Shown here: piece by piece, positions 36,352-46,941 of the stretch
Numbering within the stretch: the first letter of the stretch is position 1
Layout of the letters: every line of letters begins with the position of its first letter
Position numbers and translations under genes: made by a program
DNA from: Adiantum capillus-veneris
Lineage: Eukaryota; Streptophyta; Polypodiopsida; Polypodiales; Pteridaceae
DNA length: 47,500 nucleotides
Direction of reading: 5' to 3'
Assembly (NCBI GenBank): GCA_014529385.2
Contig: CM043967.1
Span: 9,995,001-10,042,500, forward strand
Notes under the pieces: model-generated
What the model was told of the DNA's origin: nothing
Seen by the model: only the letters and a program-made list of their open reading frames with translations
Database searches by the model: none

Positions 36352-36502
36352 GGTCAGAACTAAGCAAATAGGGGTCCTTGGAAATTTTGAAGGCCCTGAT
36401 TTTCTCAGTATTGACCCATGTCTTTGCAGCAGTGAGGGTCAGAACCAAGCAAGTAGGGACCCTAATGAATTTTTCAAGGCCCCAATTTTCTTGGTTTTGA
36501 CC
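36352..36502. repeat. Double-hairpin MITE-like element
   Basis: Two consecutive inverted repeats: GGTCAGAACTAAGCAAATAG with an inverted partner ending ATTGACCC (36352-36416), then GGTCAGAACCAAGCAAGTAG with an inverted partner ending TTGGTTTTGACC (36436-36502). A related unit is at 28093-28185. No target duplication is certain. Confidence 0.75.
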
Positions 36503-36509
36503 TATATCC

Positions 36510-36985
36510 ACTAATCAATCTAATCATTAGCATTTATTCCTGTTAGACACGCTATCTCGCTTCTGTCCGTGGACATATAGGACAAAATATACATAATAGC
36601 TTCGCTTATCTCGCTTATGCTTTAGAACAATAGAGTTTCCTTTTTGGTGGGCCGGTTTAGTAGATTAAATTGGGATATAGCACGCTTTCTGGCCACTGCA
36701 TACAATTAAACATGAGTTTCATCTTGAAAAGTAAAAACTATGTTGGATTGAGGATCTTCATTTTCCTCATCCCTTATGGTTTTGGTGGTTTTTTGTGTAG
36801 TGACCATTGGCGTCTGTTGTTATTCATGTTGAAGAGAAGATTGTCCTCTACAAAAACTTCAAGAAAAGTAGGGGGTTCCACAAGCGTGTAAAGATGTAAA
36901 GCACATCTTTATGCGTTTTCTTGTAGTGTATGTTTGTAATGCCTTACTGAAGCAAGCGCTTTTGTATGTAGTGTCGCGAAAAAAA
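36510..36985. other. No gene recognised
   Basis: Spacer between the MITE and the copia gag remnant; only short unremarkable frames. Confidence 0.4.
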
Positions 36986-36989
36986 TTGT

Positions 36990-37745
36990 ATGTTGTGTAG
37001 ATCACATTTTGCTAGAACATCATCTAGGGACTTCCACTTAGCACCAATGGTAGAGGTAAACAGATGAAGATGATGAAGAAGAAGAAGATGACAATAGCCT
37101 TCTAGTTTATGACAACATTTTCTAGATTTTGTTTTGACTTTACCGCTCAAAATGAACTTTTTTTTTGCTTTCTTTCTTTTACTTGGATTGAGTTGATGAC
37201 ATCTTGGAAAGGTGGAGTGGGTTCTTTTTCTTTAAGAATTATGACTAAGTGGTCATAGGAAGGTGGAAGTGCACTTAATAGTATGGCCACTTTGTCATCT
37301 TCTGGTACTTTGACCTGGATGTTAGTGAGCTGCATGACAATGCTCTTAAGCCTATTTACTAGGCTAGCAATGTCTTCCCCTTCAGTCATAATGATCTTGT
37401 AAAGTTGTCTTTTGAGACTAACTTTACTTCTTTTGGGCCTGGCCCCAAAAGTCTTTCTAGGACATGCGAGGCTTCATGTGCATGCTTACATTCGTCTATG
37501 AAATGCACATAGTTGTCATGCAAGGAGGTGATGATAATTCCTAACGCTTGTTCGTCTTTGGCCAAATTTTGTGCACTTGCTATGAGTGTAGATGCCCTAG
37601 TATGTACTCCATTGGGTTCAGCTTGTTGCTCTAAGGTAGTGTTGATGACAGACCATAAACATTTTTTTATAAGGTATCCTCTTAACTTTGTTTTCCATGT
37701 GTAAAACCCTTCCTTGTTGAATTTTTCTACTCCCTTGTCCCCCAT
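36990..37745 (-). pseudogene. Copia C gag fragment (UBN2-type)
   Basis: On minus, ATG at 37745 opens MGDKGVEKFNKEGFYTWKTK, the usual copia gag start (F-x-G-x-N-Y-x-x-W-K type). The frame continues to 37386, then shifts by one into VNRLKSIVMQLTNI and LLSALPPSYDHL (37389-37147), typical of the gag second half. A damaged CCHC knuckle remains near 37110 (RKCCHKLEGYC). No protease, integrase or reverse transcriptase follows, so the element is 3'-truncated. Its gag differs from those of copia A and copia B. Confidence 0.85.
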
Positions 37746-37870
37746 TTGTGCTAATAGAGGAGTCTTAGCTTAGGAGACTCTCCTAGCCAGTGTCTACCTC
37801 TTTACATCGTGCACAAGAATTTGAAAGTTATTTGAAGTTGTTGTGCTCGGTTGGGTTCATTTCATTGCAA

Positions 37871-37873
<3 letters not shown>

Positions 37874-37916
<43 letters not shown>
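37874..37916 (+). repeat. (GA)n microsatellite
   Basis: About 21 GA units in the leader region of copia C. Confidence 0.97.
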
Positions 37917-37918
<2 letters not shown>

Positions 37919-37919
37919 A

Positions 37920-39040
37920 TTCCCTTTTTGTGAAGCTCCTCTTCACAAAAAAATTTAAAGCTGAAGCTTTGAGTGTCTCCTTTGATGAAGGCCTTTTAAT
38001 GCCTAGTTGCAGAAGCTTTCTTCGGGGGATGCTTGTTGGATGGCCGGCTTAGAAATTCCTTGTTGAAGCCTTCCTTTTTGTTTGACTTCTTGTCCTCAAT
38101 GCAGCTTCAGTGGGATTAGACCTTTAAAAAGGGTCTCAGAGGTGTAGCCAAGGGGTTATGGAGCTTAGTGGACCAAAGGGTAGGGCCAATTGCCATGAGA
38201 CAACACTTTTACTAAAGCAGCACGAGCAAGGCGGGTAGAATCCGGGCATGCACGGGTAGGCAGGCAAGTACTTTGGTAGAACGGGCAGAGGTGGGGGCAG
38301 CACGGGCGGGCAGGGGTCCGCTCGCCAAGTAAAAAGGGGTGTACACACATGTGAAGCTTCCCTTGTAGACCCAAACGGGCTTCAAAGGCACAATTGAGTG
38401 CCAATTTCAGATCTGTCCATGAGTCCACAACTAAAATCCAATGCTTGACACCTCGACTTCATGCAAAGGAATTTTATGCAGTCATGAGCTAAGCCATAGG
38501 GGCCCAATGGGCCTTCATGTGAGTGAAACCAAAAACAAAGCTACTGACCGTTATTCTACAATCTTATACACACAAAACACACACACACACCCCCCTATTC
38601 TAAGTAAGGTTTTTGGGCATGAGGATAAGGGAGCTCCCAATCCTGGATTGAGGTTCTTGAAAACTCATCAAAAAGCTTGTTTCAAGCACTTCAAGATAAC
38701 GTGACTAATGCAAAGAGAAAATGAACTTAATGAAGTTAATCAAAGAGGTGAATTATGCAAAAATTCACACAAATGAGCGATCTAAAATGCAGCAATTGAT
38801 GCAAAAGTGCCTATTATCAACTCCTAATGACGACTTATTGTCCTTCATCAGCTTAATGAACATCGGTAGTGGCACATCCTTTCAAGGGTGCATATCCCAT
38901 CGTTGATTAGCTTCAAAAAAGGGTGATTAAGGAGCGTGATTAAAATTGAAGGAAATTATGCAATGCAAAGGAATTCTAATCCTACCAAGGGCGAATCACA
39001 CTAACACATGCATGGCAATAGACCTAGCTAGCATACCATA
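37920..39040. other. Leader region of copia C, no gene recognised
   Basis: About 1.1 kb lies between the copia C gag start and its primer-binding site, longer than usual for copia leaders. A GC-rich block at 38210-38340 contains repeated CACGGG(C/T)(A/G)GG units and GCTCGCCAAGTAAAAA, similar to motifs near 1842 and 2621, so a small insertion is likely. Confidence 0.4.
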
Positions 39041-39052
39041 GCTCTGATACCA
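39041..39052 (-). other. Primer-binding site of copia C (tRNA-iMet)
   Basis: Minus-strand TGGTATCAGAGC, followed two bases on by an LTR-like edge (TGTAGGG on plus, CCCTACA on minus), the same layout as copia A. It places the 5' LTR of copia C to the right. Confidence 0.85.
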
Positions 39053-39054
39053 CT

Positions 39055-39768
39055 TGTAGGGAATGGGATCATGCTAGCTAGGGTGGATGAAAGAGAAACA
39101 TAGTGCAAGTGTGTGAGTGTGTGTGTAAGCAAGATTATCACTAAAGTGAATTATGCTCCAAGATAAAGTTAACTTGGACTCATAAACACAATCTTGAGTC
39201 TTGACTTAGCTTAGCACAGGCTCACCATAGGTAAGCATGTAGTGCAAACTTGAACTGTGATGTTTATTCATGAAAGTGAGCTTTAAGTAGCTCTACAGCC
39301 TTGTTACACGGCGTGTGGGATAATTCCACTCTTCTCTCCTTGACTCACACTTTAGGACAAAGCTCACACTTTACAACAATAAAGCATCTAATTGCTTTAG
39401 GACTTTATCTACCTATATAGATCCTCTTGAACAAACAGTCATGGTTTTGTTTGGCTCCACTAATGAAGCTTCCTTTTCTTGGTGTTGTTTCACATGCTCT
39501 TGATCTTGAGAAATCTCTACTACCATAGTTGCGTGTTCGCACTCTTGTTTGACTTTTGACTTTTCTCTCTTGGCCCTCCAAGACTTATGTCAAATCCTAA
39601 TGGATATGGCATCATTTTTGTTGGGCTTATCTCAGTCAATCTCTCGTTATAACTGTTTTTCTTCATGGATTCTCAAGCTATTTTCTTGTTATCGCATTGA
39701 CAAGAGTAATTTGCTCTCAATCTGAACCACTTGAACTTGGTAGAATGTCTATCATGTTCATTGATGTT
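39055..39768 (-). repeat. Probable 5' LTR of copia C, outer end unresolved
   Basis: It begins at the expected LTR edge next to the primer-binding site. No second copy exists in the window, and the right end cannot be fixed because copia B's LTR starts at 39769. Confidence 0.5.
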
Positions 39769-40090
39769 TGTTGAGATGTCGAGCTCTACACCTTGAGCTG
39801 GCATCCACTACGGGTCTTGGCCGCTTACGGCATTTACTCACTGGCGCGTTAGGTGACCGACACGGAGGATCTCTGCCAGTGATTCTACAGCTGGACTACA
39901 CTTATAGTGCCAGCCTAGTACGCTTCTAGCGAGTTCACACTTAGTGACCGCATGTACATATGTGCTACTTTTCAGCTTTAGCACTTAGTCATTTAGTACT
40001 CTCTTTTCTGTGAAAAAGAAGAAGAAGCTTTCCATCTCTGTGTGCTTTGTGCTTGTCTTGTGTAGCTCTCTTGCATCCTCATTCTTTACA
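39769..40090 (+). repeat. 5' LTR of copia B
   Basis: 322 bp; starts TGTTGAGATG and ends CTTTACA directly before the primer-binding site. Defined by these edges only, since no 3' LTR is present. Confidence 0.75.
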
Positions 40091-40103
40091 TGGTATCAGA
40101 GCC
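40091..40103 (+). other. Primer-binding site of copia B (tRNA-iMet)
   Basis: TGGTATCAGAGCC directly follows the LTR end. Confidence 0.92.
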
Positions 40104-40180
40104 TGGTGTAGGCAAGAGAGGCTAAGAGAGCAAGAGCATCACAATCCCTTCGTTCGCAATCCACGACCAGATGCAAACGC

Positions 40181-40301
40181 ACAAGTTTCTGAACAGGTCT
40201 CCAAAGTGCAGTATACAGAGATTTACTGTACAAGTAAATCTCTGTACAAGTTTCTGAACAGGTCTCCAAAGTGCAGTATACAGAGATTTACTGTACAAGT
40301 A
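40181..40301 (+). repeat. 56-bp direct duplication in the copia B leader
   Basis: 40181-40236 and 40246-40301 are identical by eye (ACAAGTTTCTGAACAGGTCT ... TTACTGTACAAGTA), 65-bp period. Around the junction, CAGAGATTTACT and AGTAAATCTCTG pair as an inverted repeat. Confidence 0.92.
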
Positions 40302-40429
40302 CAGTGGTTGTGAAACGCTTGATTGTGGACACTCGTTGAGTGTAGAAAGCGTTACAGGAACCACGATAGCAGGTTCAGCAGATTTGCAGGTTTTTGCAGA
40401 TTGCAGCTATTTTGTCTTAGTGCTTCAAG

Positions 40430-43387
40430 ATGTCTGACGGTTTCAGTCAGATTGTTACTGAGAAGCTTGAGAAAAATAACTACCCTGCATGGAAGTTCAG
40501 AATAACAAATTTCCTAAAAGGAAAAGGTTATTGGGACTATGTAGAAGGAGACAATGAAAAGGAACCAGAGATTCCCGAGGCAAATGCTACAGCAGAACAA
40601 AGGAAAGCTTTGAGGGACTGGCAACAAGGCCAGAGCAAAGTGATGTATTGGCTTTCTATGAGCATCACAGATGGCATGATGGGCTATCTACAGGATGCTG
40701 AAACCCCCGCCATTGCATGGAGAAACTTAGGCAGAGTGTTCGAGGTGAACACCAAGGCAAGGAAGCTTCAACTAAAGTCGGAGCTAAATCAGGTTAAGAG
40801 GAACAACCTCTCAATCAATGATTATGCCTTGAAGATCAAGAGTATCATTGAGGCTCTTGGATCTATTAAAGTCTCAGTAGAAGACGATGACATTGTCCGT
40901 GCATGCTTGGATGGTCTAGGAGATGAGTATGTACATTTTAGGTCTTCCATGAATACAAGAGACGACATCCCCGTGTTCCAAGATTTGATTTCTATGCTTA
41001 TTCTTGACGAGAAGAACCTTGACACATCTTCTTCTCATGGCAGAAATAATTCTGAACAGGCCTTCTATTCTAACTCCAACAGAGGTAGAGGTAGAGGTCG
41101 TGGTCGAGGCCCAAGGGGTTGCAGGGGCCAATTTCTGGAAGGTCAATCAAATCAAAACAATACAGGTGGCAGGGGAAACCAGTCTCAAGGCAGGGGGAGT
41201 CAAAGAGGTCGTGGTGCAGGATCAAGCAGGCAGCAACATACTCCAGATAGTAGAGAATGTTGGACTTGTGGTGAAAGAGGTCACATGTCACGTGACTGTC
41301 CAAAGGGAAAAGCAAGTAGAAAGAGAGAACAGGGCAACTATGCATCTACTAGCAGAGATGCAGATGACATCAAAAACGAGCGCATGTTTGTTATGCAGCA
41401 TGTAATGAATACAATGACTGCAGAGAATTCCACCCAAGATGATGTTTGGTATGTGGATTCAGGTGCCTCTAATCACATGACGTCTCGTGGAGAGTGGTTT
41501 AGAGATATGCGCAAACCAGATGTGTCAGGCTATGTGCAGACAGGAGATGACACAGCTCACCCCATTGCTCATGTAGGGGACATACCTCTAAATACGAAGA
41601 GTGGGAAATCAAAGTACTTAGTAGATGTACTTCATGTCCCAAACATTACAAAGAATCTTGTTTCTGTTGGACAAATGGTTGAGCAGGGTTTGCAGGTTCG
41701 CTTCAATCCAAATGGTTGTTATGTAGAAGATTTCCAGAATGGCTGTAAGCTGATCACACAGGGCAAATGTGTGGGCAGAATGTTTACGCTGAATGTAGAC
41801 ATGCCTGAGGTAAAAGCTGCATTATTTGCACAAAGCACAGGTGTTGTGGCTGATGTTGACATTTGGCACAAACGCATTGGCCATGTCAATGAGCAGAGAT
41901 TGCGCAGCATGCAATCAAAACAGATTGTAAAAGGTTTGCCCAAATTCAAGGTGGATGGTATGCATAAAGTGTGTGCAGCATGCCAGTTTGGAAAACAGTC
42001 AAAGGGCTCATTTCCACATGAGCGCAATGTATGTAAAAGGCCACTTGAGGTGGTGCACACAGATGTTTGGGGTCCAACCGATACTGCAAGTATACATGGT
42101 TGCAGGTATTATGTCTCTTTCATTGATGACCATACAAGGAAAGTATGGGTCTACTTCATGCGTAACAAAAGTGAAGTGTTTGGTCACTTTCAAGACTTCA
42201 AAGTCATGATTGAGAAGGAGATAGATATGCAAATCAAGACATTGAGGTCAGATGGAGGGGGAGAGTACTTCTCCAATGATTTTTCAAATTTTCTGCGAAT
42301 GCATGGTATACACAGGCAGTTTACATGCAGATATACTCCACAGCAGAATGGGGTCGCAGAAAGGAAAAACAGGCACATTGCAGAGGTTGCGCGTGCATTG
42401 ATGAATGAGAAGAACATGCCTCATCATTTCTGGGCTGAAGCTGTAAATACAGCTGTGTACATTATGAACAGGACACCTACAGCTGCGGTGCATGATGTAA
42501 CACCTGAGGAAAAGTTTACAGGTACAAAGCCTGATTTGGCACACTTGAAAGTGTTTGGCTGCATAGCTTACGTGCATGTACCAGATGAGTTGCGTAGGAA
42601 ATTGGATCCTAAAGAAGAGAAATGTATTCTTGTGGGATATTCCCTTGAACAAAAGGGGTACAGGTGCTACAATCCTACTACACGAGAATTACGAGTGAGC
42701 AGAGATGTAGTCTTTGATGAGATGAGCAGCTGGTACAGTAATGCACATGGCACTATTGGGGCTGATGTAAAAGATGATGTGGTTGTACAAAATGTGAGGC
42801 CACAGTCACAGGTTTTGAGTGGACCACAAGAGTCCTCTTCTCGTGGCTCTGTTGAGAAACCATGGAATGGTAGACTACGTACGCAGGTTACTCCACCAAC
42901 AGGTATAGGGAATGTATCACGAAAAGGAAAGGAAAAGGTTGATGAACCTCCCTTTATGGTTGATGCATCATCAGGTTTTTCACATGTAGACATGGATTCA
43001 GATGGTTCTGAACAAAGTCTTGATGAGGAATTTGGAATTCCGGCTGTCAGGACACCTGGTGTAAGGAAAGTACAAGAAGATGCTAGAGGGCAAAGGAGTG
43101 ACCCAGGACCGCGTAGATCTAATAGAGTCAGAAATCCAGTTCAGAAATTGACTTATGATGGGTATCTAGCGCATCACCAAGCCTACATGGCTAAGGTGAT
43201 ACAGGATGTGGAGCCCACATGTTTTGAGGATGCAGTTGGAAATGTGCATTGGGATGATGCAATGAATGAAGAGATGGCTGCATTGGAAGCAAATGACACA
43301 TGCATTAGGAAATTTCGGAGGTCATTTGGAGGGCCTTCTAAGAAAATGTATTTTTTGCACTCTCTCTCTAGAAAAAATGGCAAATAA
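40430..43387 (+). CDS. Copia B gag-protease-integrase polyprotein, truncated at the start of RT
   Basis: One uninterrupted 985-residue frame. The start at 40430 gives MSDGFSQIV and the gag motif NYPAWKFRI, 327 bp after the primer-binding site. The UBN2-type gag spans about residues 10-210, followed by an Arg/Gly-rich tract and a CCHC knuckle from residue 280 (CWTCGERGHMSRDC). The aspartic protease has DSGAS at 343. A pre-integrase HHCC zinc domain lies around 480-530. The integrase carries Asp545, Asp608 and Glu644, an exact D-D-35-E spacing. The C-terminal integrase region follows, then an acidic linker and a reverse-transcriptase start (WDDAMNEEMAALEAND). The last about 25 residues are foreign. 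All visible catalytic residues are intact, but without RT it cannot transpose alone. Confidence 0.93.
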   Translation: MSDGFSQIVTEKLEKNNYPAWKFRITNFLKGKGYWDYVEGDNEKEPEIPEANATAEQRKALRDWQQGQSKVMYWLSMSITDGMMGYLQDAETPAIAWRNLGRVFEVNTKARKLQLKSELNQVKRNNLSINDYALKIKSIIEALGSIKVSVEDDDIVRACLDGLGDEYVHFRSSMNTRDDIPVFQDLISMLILDEKNLDTSSSHGRNNSEQAFYSNSNRGRGRGRGRGPRGCRGQFLEGQSNQNNTGGRGNQSQGRGSQRGRGAGSSRQQHTPDSRECWTCGERGHMSRDCPKGKASRKREQGNYASTSRDADDIKNERMFVMQHVMNTMTAENSTQDDVWYVDSGASNHMTSRGEWFRDMRKPDVSGYVQTGDDTAHPIAHVGDIPLNTKSGKSKYLVDVLHVPNITKNLVSVGQMVEQGLQVRFNPNGCYVEDFQNGCKLITQGKCVGRMFTLNVDMPEVKAALFAQSTGVVADVDIWHKRIGHVNEQRLRSMQSKQIVKGLPKFKVDGMHKVCAACQFGKQSKGSFPHERNVCKRPLEVVHTDVWGPTDTASIHGCRYYVSFIDDHTRKVWVYFMRNKSEVFGHFQDFKVMIEKEIDMQIKTLRSDGGGEYFSNDFSNFLRMHGIHRQFTCRYTPQQNGVAERKNRHIAEVARALMNEKNMPHHFWAEAVNTAVYIMNRTPTAAVHDVTPEEKFTGTKPDLAHLKVFGCIAYVHVPDELRRKLDPKEEKCILVGYSLEQKGYRCYNPTTRELRVSRDVVFDEMSSWYSNAHGTIGADVKDDVVVQNVRPQSQVLSGPQESSSRGSVEKPWNGRLRTQVTPPTGIGNVSRKGKEKVDEPPFMVDASSGFSHVDMDSDGSEQSLDEEFGIPAVRTPGVRKVQEDARGQRSDPGPRRSNRVRNPVQKLTYDGYLAHHQAYMAKVIQDVEPTCFEDAVGNVHWDDAMNEEMAALEANDTCIRKFRRSFGGPSKKMYFLHSLSRKNGK

Positions 43388-43502
43388 AAGAGCTGGGTCT
43401 TTCATAGTAAAACTTCAAAAAGTGTACTTTAAGTAGATTCTTTACTCCTTTGAACATTCGTTCGTAGTGATTGAGGGATAATCCTCTTTTCAGTTGCATT
43501 GA
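43388..43502. other. Short spacer upstream of the transposase-like gene
   Basis: About 115 bp between the copia B frame and the next start codon. It must hold the gene's promoter/leader, or an unseen upstream exon; no TIR could be recognised here. Confidence 0.4.
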
Positions 43503-46352
43503 ATGAACAACGTCAATACGGAGGGAATGAGGCTAACATGGAGGGACGAATCCGCAGCCGCTATTCACTTTCCATTAAACCTGCACATTTGGCTAATGGC
43601 GCACTCCTCAAATGGCACAAATGTTACCCATAAACGAGCCAAATATCACCTTCACATTGATTTGGACAATGAGTACCAACCATTGATTAAGCGCAGTAAA
43701 ACAAACACACATATACCTCCCACCTCCATAGACACGCTCAGAGCTCAAGGAGCTAAACACATAGATATCTGGACGAGAGGCTCTCTCTACCCTAAGAATC
43801 CAATAACTAATGCGTCTCCACCGTTTGTCAATCCTACAAGCTTATTGACCTTTGCTGGTGATGGAGAAAACGGCCTTATGGGTTATTGTAAATCACTTAC
43901 AAGAGAAGCTGAAACTTACAAGAGCATTCTCCAAGCTCAACAATGTGAGATTGTTCGCCTTTCACATTTACATTCTACAGATCAGGTTACCATTTTGCAA
44001 CATAAAACAGAGGTACAAGAACTGAAAGGAAAGGTGCGAAGTTGTCAAATGAAGGACACCATCTTGGGTGGTCGTATCCGAAAGAAGAAATTGCGCAATC
44101 TTGAAACATTGCAGGTTGCATCAGGAGGTCTCAAGAAAAGAATCCAAGCATTAAGGTGATGCTTCTTGGTTGGCTACATTGTCTTAGTTAAGTAATCTCT
44201 TTGTTTTTTCTTGTTATGCATTGTTTTCATGTGCCTAAATAGTGGTAGTGGAGCAAATTTTCTGTTATTTACTTATGCATTGTCTTCATGTAGAGATTCA
44301 ATCTATCCTGACAAGGAAAACATTGACCCCAAAGCCAATATAGGAAAGAGATTGAAGCCACTTATAAGTAGAAGCCTGGCAGCAGATATAGTACATGACA
44401 AGAAGTTTAAGGTTCTACAAAGAAATGTAGTGGACCGCTTTATTTCAGAGAACTCAGTGCCTGCTAAAGAGATACAAGGCACACTTGATTCACTTGGTGT
44501 AAGCAAAAGAGGATATTCGGCTATCCAAAAGTCTGTCTCATCCATCTTTTTTAGGAAGGGTATAAAATCCAAACTTCTACCATCAGCCTCAAGTGTTTGG
44601 AAAGAGAGGCTTCAGCTTAACGAGGCACAGGGAGACTATCTTGGACAACCCTTTCATATTAAAGCAACTTACAGTGGCCATGGAGCGAACATGGCATATG
44701 ATGAGTTCAACAATATTTTTATGGACCTGCGGATACTACAGAAGAGAATGGTGGAGTTTTACAACATCACATTTGAAGAGTCACGTGGACTATTACATTT
44801 TGTGTTAAAGTTGGATGAGTGTGAGCTTGTTAAAGAGAAAAAGCTAGAGCGTGTTACTATTACTTTAATGAATAGAGCCCTCTCAAAGTGTCCCAGTGAT
44901 GATCCTTTATATTTTAGTGTTCAATCAGAATCTAACATATGGTGGCTTGGTGCGTTTGAGGTAAGCGATATTCTCAAGTAAGCTCAAATGTTCAGATCTA
45001 CTTAAGTCTCATTTATTTTGTGTTGCAGGTAAAGAAAGAAGATCATGAGATTCTATATTGGGTGTTCCATCGAACTAATATTCCAGAACTGATTGATCGA
45101 CAGACTAACCAGGGAGAGGTACTACGTCTAGATGGAAGGGGAGACTTTCAAGTTCAGTGGCATCTTGCAGGTGACCTTAAAACATTAAAGTGCATGTATA
45201 ATTGTGGAATGGGTGCAATGGCAAAGTCACCGTGTTTGTTCTGCATGGAGCCTGCAAAGGTCATGGACCCAAAGTGGTGGAGAAAAGCTCCAACACGTCA
45301 CATTGAGGATCCTGCTTTTCGACCAGTTTTGAAAATACCACTTGTGAATGTCCACATTTGTACAATGCATGCCCTTTGTAGAATTGTAGAGAAATTGGTC
45401 TACTTATACATCGGGTTTGCTTGGAAGATTAAGAACTCCGCAGAACGACAAATAGCCTTGCAGTGCTTAGAAATGGTACTGTCGGATATGGGGCTTCATG
45501 GTGGCAATGTGAAAATCCAGCGGGATGAAAAGAGATCAACTGCTGAGAAGGATGTCCCATGCAAACCATCCATCGGTGGGGTGAAGGCACGGAGGTTTTT
45601 ATCTAAGCCCCAAGGTACAAGAGATCCAAAGCTAACAAAACATGGAAAAATATATAACACATCTTATGTTAGCAAGGTAGAGTATCAGAGCTGGAAAAAG
45701 CTACATATTGCAGTCAAAGACCACGAACCAACTACTCGTAACGCGAAAGCTGAGGTTTGGCGATCAATAGACATCCTATTTTTGATGTGCGACAAAGATG
45801 ACTGGTCACAAGGTGATATGAACAAGTTCAAGGAAAATCTCAACCTTCTGAAAAAATCATTCAAGACAGCATGGACAGACACCCAGATTACTCACTACAT
45901 GGTATTATAATGTATTCTTTCTCTCTTATGTGCAAATATGTGACTGTAAAACATTCTAACTAATCTGTTTTCATATCCAGCACATCATCTTCAATCATTT
46001 GCCATATTTTATACAGAAGTATGGGAACCCGGCAATATGGAATACCCAAGGGATGGAAAAGTCTCATTACATGGCGAGAAATGCTTATTTCAGGCACACA
46101 CGACATGGTGGCTCTCGAATCAAGGCTAACAGTTTGAGAGAACTATTTGAATGGTTCTATCGTAGAATCATTCATCGAATGCAGGCAAAAGAAGTCTTGG
46201 CAAATTCAGCAACAGCACAAGCCATCAGACATTTACAACAACAAAAAGCTAAAAGATCAATGGCATACAACAACTCCGGAGCTCGTGAAAGTCAACGAAG
46301 GTGGAGAGAGACAATGGTGTATGTGAATCACAAGTGGAGAAAGATACTCTGA
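43503..46352 (+). CDS. Intact four-exon DDE-type transposase-like gene (854 aa)
   Basis: Exons 43503-44155, 44294-44960, 45029-45901 and 45981-46352 join in frame through three GT...AG introns of 138, 68 and 79 bp, giving 854 codons without a stop. Residues 130-217 look coiled-coil and basic. The central region has candidate catalytic Asp392 (KLDECEL) and Asp489 (HLAGDLKTL), then a zinc-type C509-x2-C512 and H549-x4-H554, and candidate Glu757 (QGMEKSHYMARNAYF). D, G-D-x-K, CxxC, HxxxxH and a C-terminal E in a helix are the hallmarks of zinc-containing DDE transposases. The Asp-to-CxxC spacing (20) is like that of the RAG1/Transib type, but the His pair lies elsewhere, so I do not assign a superfamily. 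A decayed homolog is at 16600-17945. The start codon could lie upstream. Strict frame conservation suggests a recent, possibly active copy. Confidence 0.8.
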
Positions 46353-46415
46353 GTGGATGACATTGTACAAAATTTATGTAATACATGATCTTATACAATT
46401 GGTACTTGAAGTGTA

Positions 46416-46873
46416 TCAAGATTTTGCAGGTTCAATTTTGTTTTTTGGCACGTCACCCTTGTAACGAATCATGAGATGTTTGCCATACTCTAAAAGTTCA
46501 TCTGGGTTTTGTCTACCAAGAGCTAGTGCCATTGCTGTGTAGGTGTAGTAATACGCTGCCCGACCACCTGTATAGCCTGGGCAGTAACCAAAACAATCTC
46601 TAGCAAACACTTTGTCCACAAGAATGACTTTATCTGCACTTTTGGGCAGCACCGGTCCACCCAAGAAGCGTGATAGTGTCTTGAATGTGTAAGTTGCTAT
46701 TGAACCCTCTTGTGACATGGAATTGTGAAAAACTACTATCGGCGACTCGCAGAGCTTTGAAAGGTACTGTGCTAGGGCCGCATCCCTTCCTCGATACTCT
46801 CTTGTCCGGCGCCGAAGGAAGTCATCCTTGTCAGCAATCCAAGACTGCACATACAATGTCAGAAATGACACAA

Positions 46874-46941
<68 letters not shown>

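Larger units (their letters stand above)
39769..43300 (+). mobile_element. Ty1/copia retrotransposon B, 3'-truncated
   Basis: A 5' LTR-like segment (39769-40090, TGTTG...TTACA) is followed by TGGTATCAGAGCC and a gag-pol frame. Reverse transcriptase similarity stops just after its first segment (EEMAALEAND, about 43270-43300); no catalytic RT, RNase H or 3' LTR follows. The transposase-like gene begins about 200 bp further on, so its element may have inserted here or a deletion joined the two. Confidence 0.88.

Noticed and set aside
38136-38428. Proline/cysteine-rich minus-strand frames as a coding gene
   Set aside because: The composition comes from a GC-rich short repeat at 38210-38340, with no conserved domain.
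39041-40103. TGGTATCAGAGC sites as parts of tRNA genes
   Set aside because: They lie next to LTR edges and match the standard copia primer-binding site; no cloverleaf is present.
43503-46352. Assignment of the intact transposase to the RAG1/Transib type
   Set aside because: Asp-to-CxxC spacing is similar, but the HxxxxH lies about 200 residues before the final Glu rather than just ahead of it, so the resemblance is not enough.
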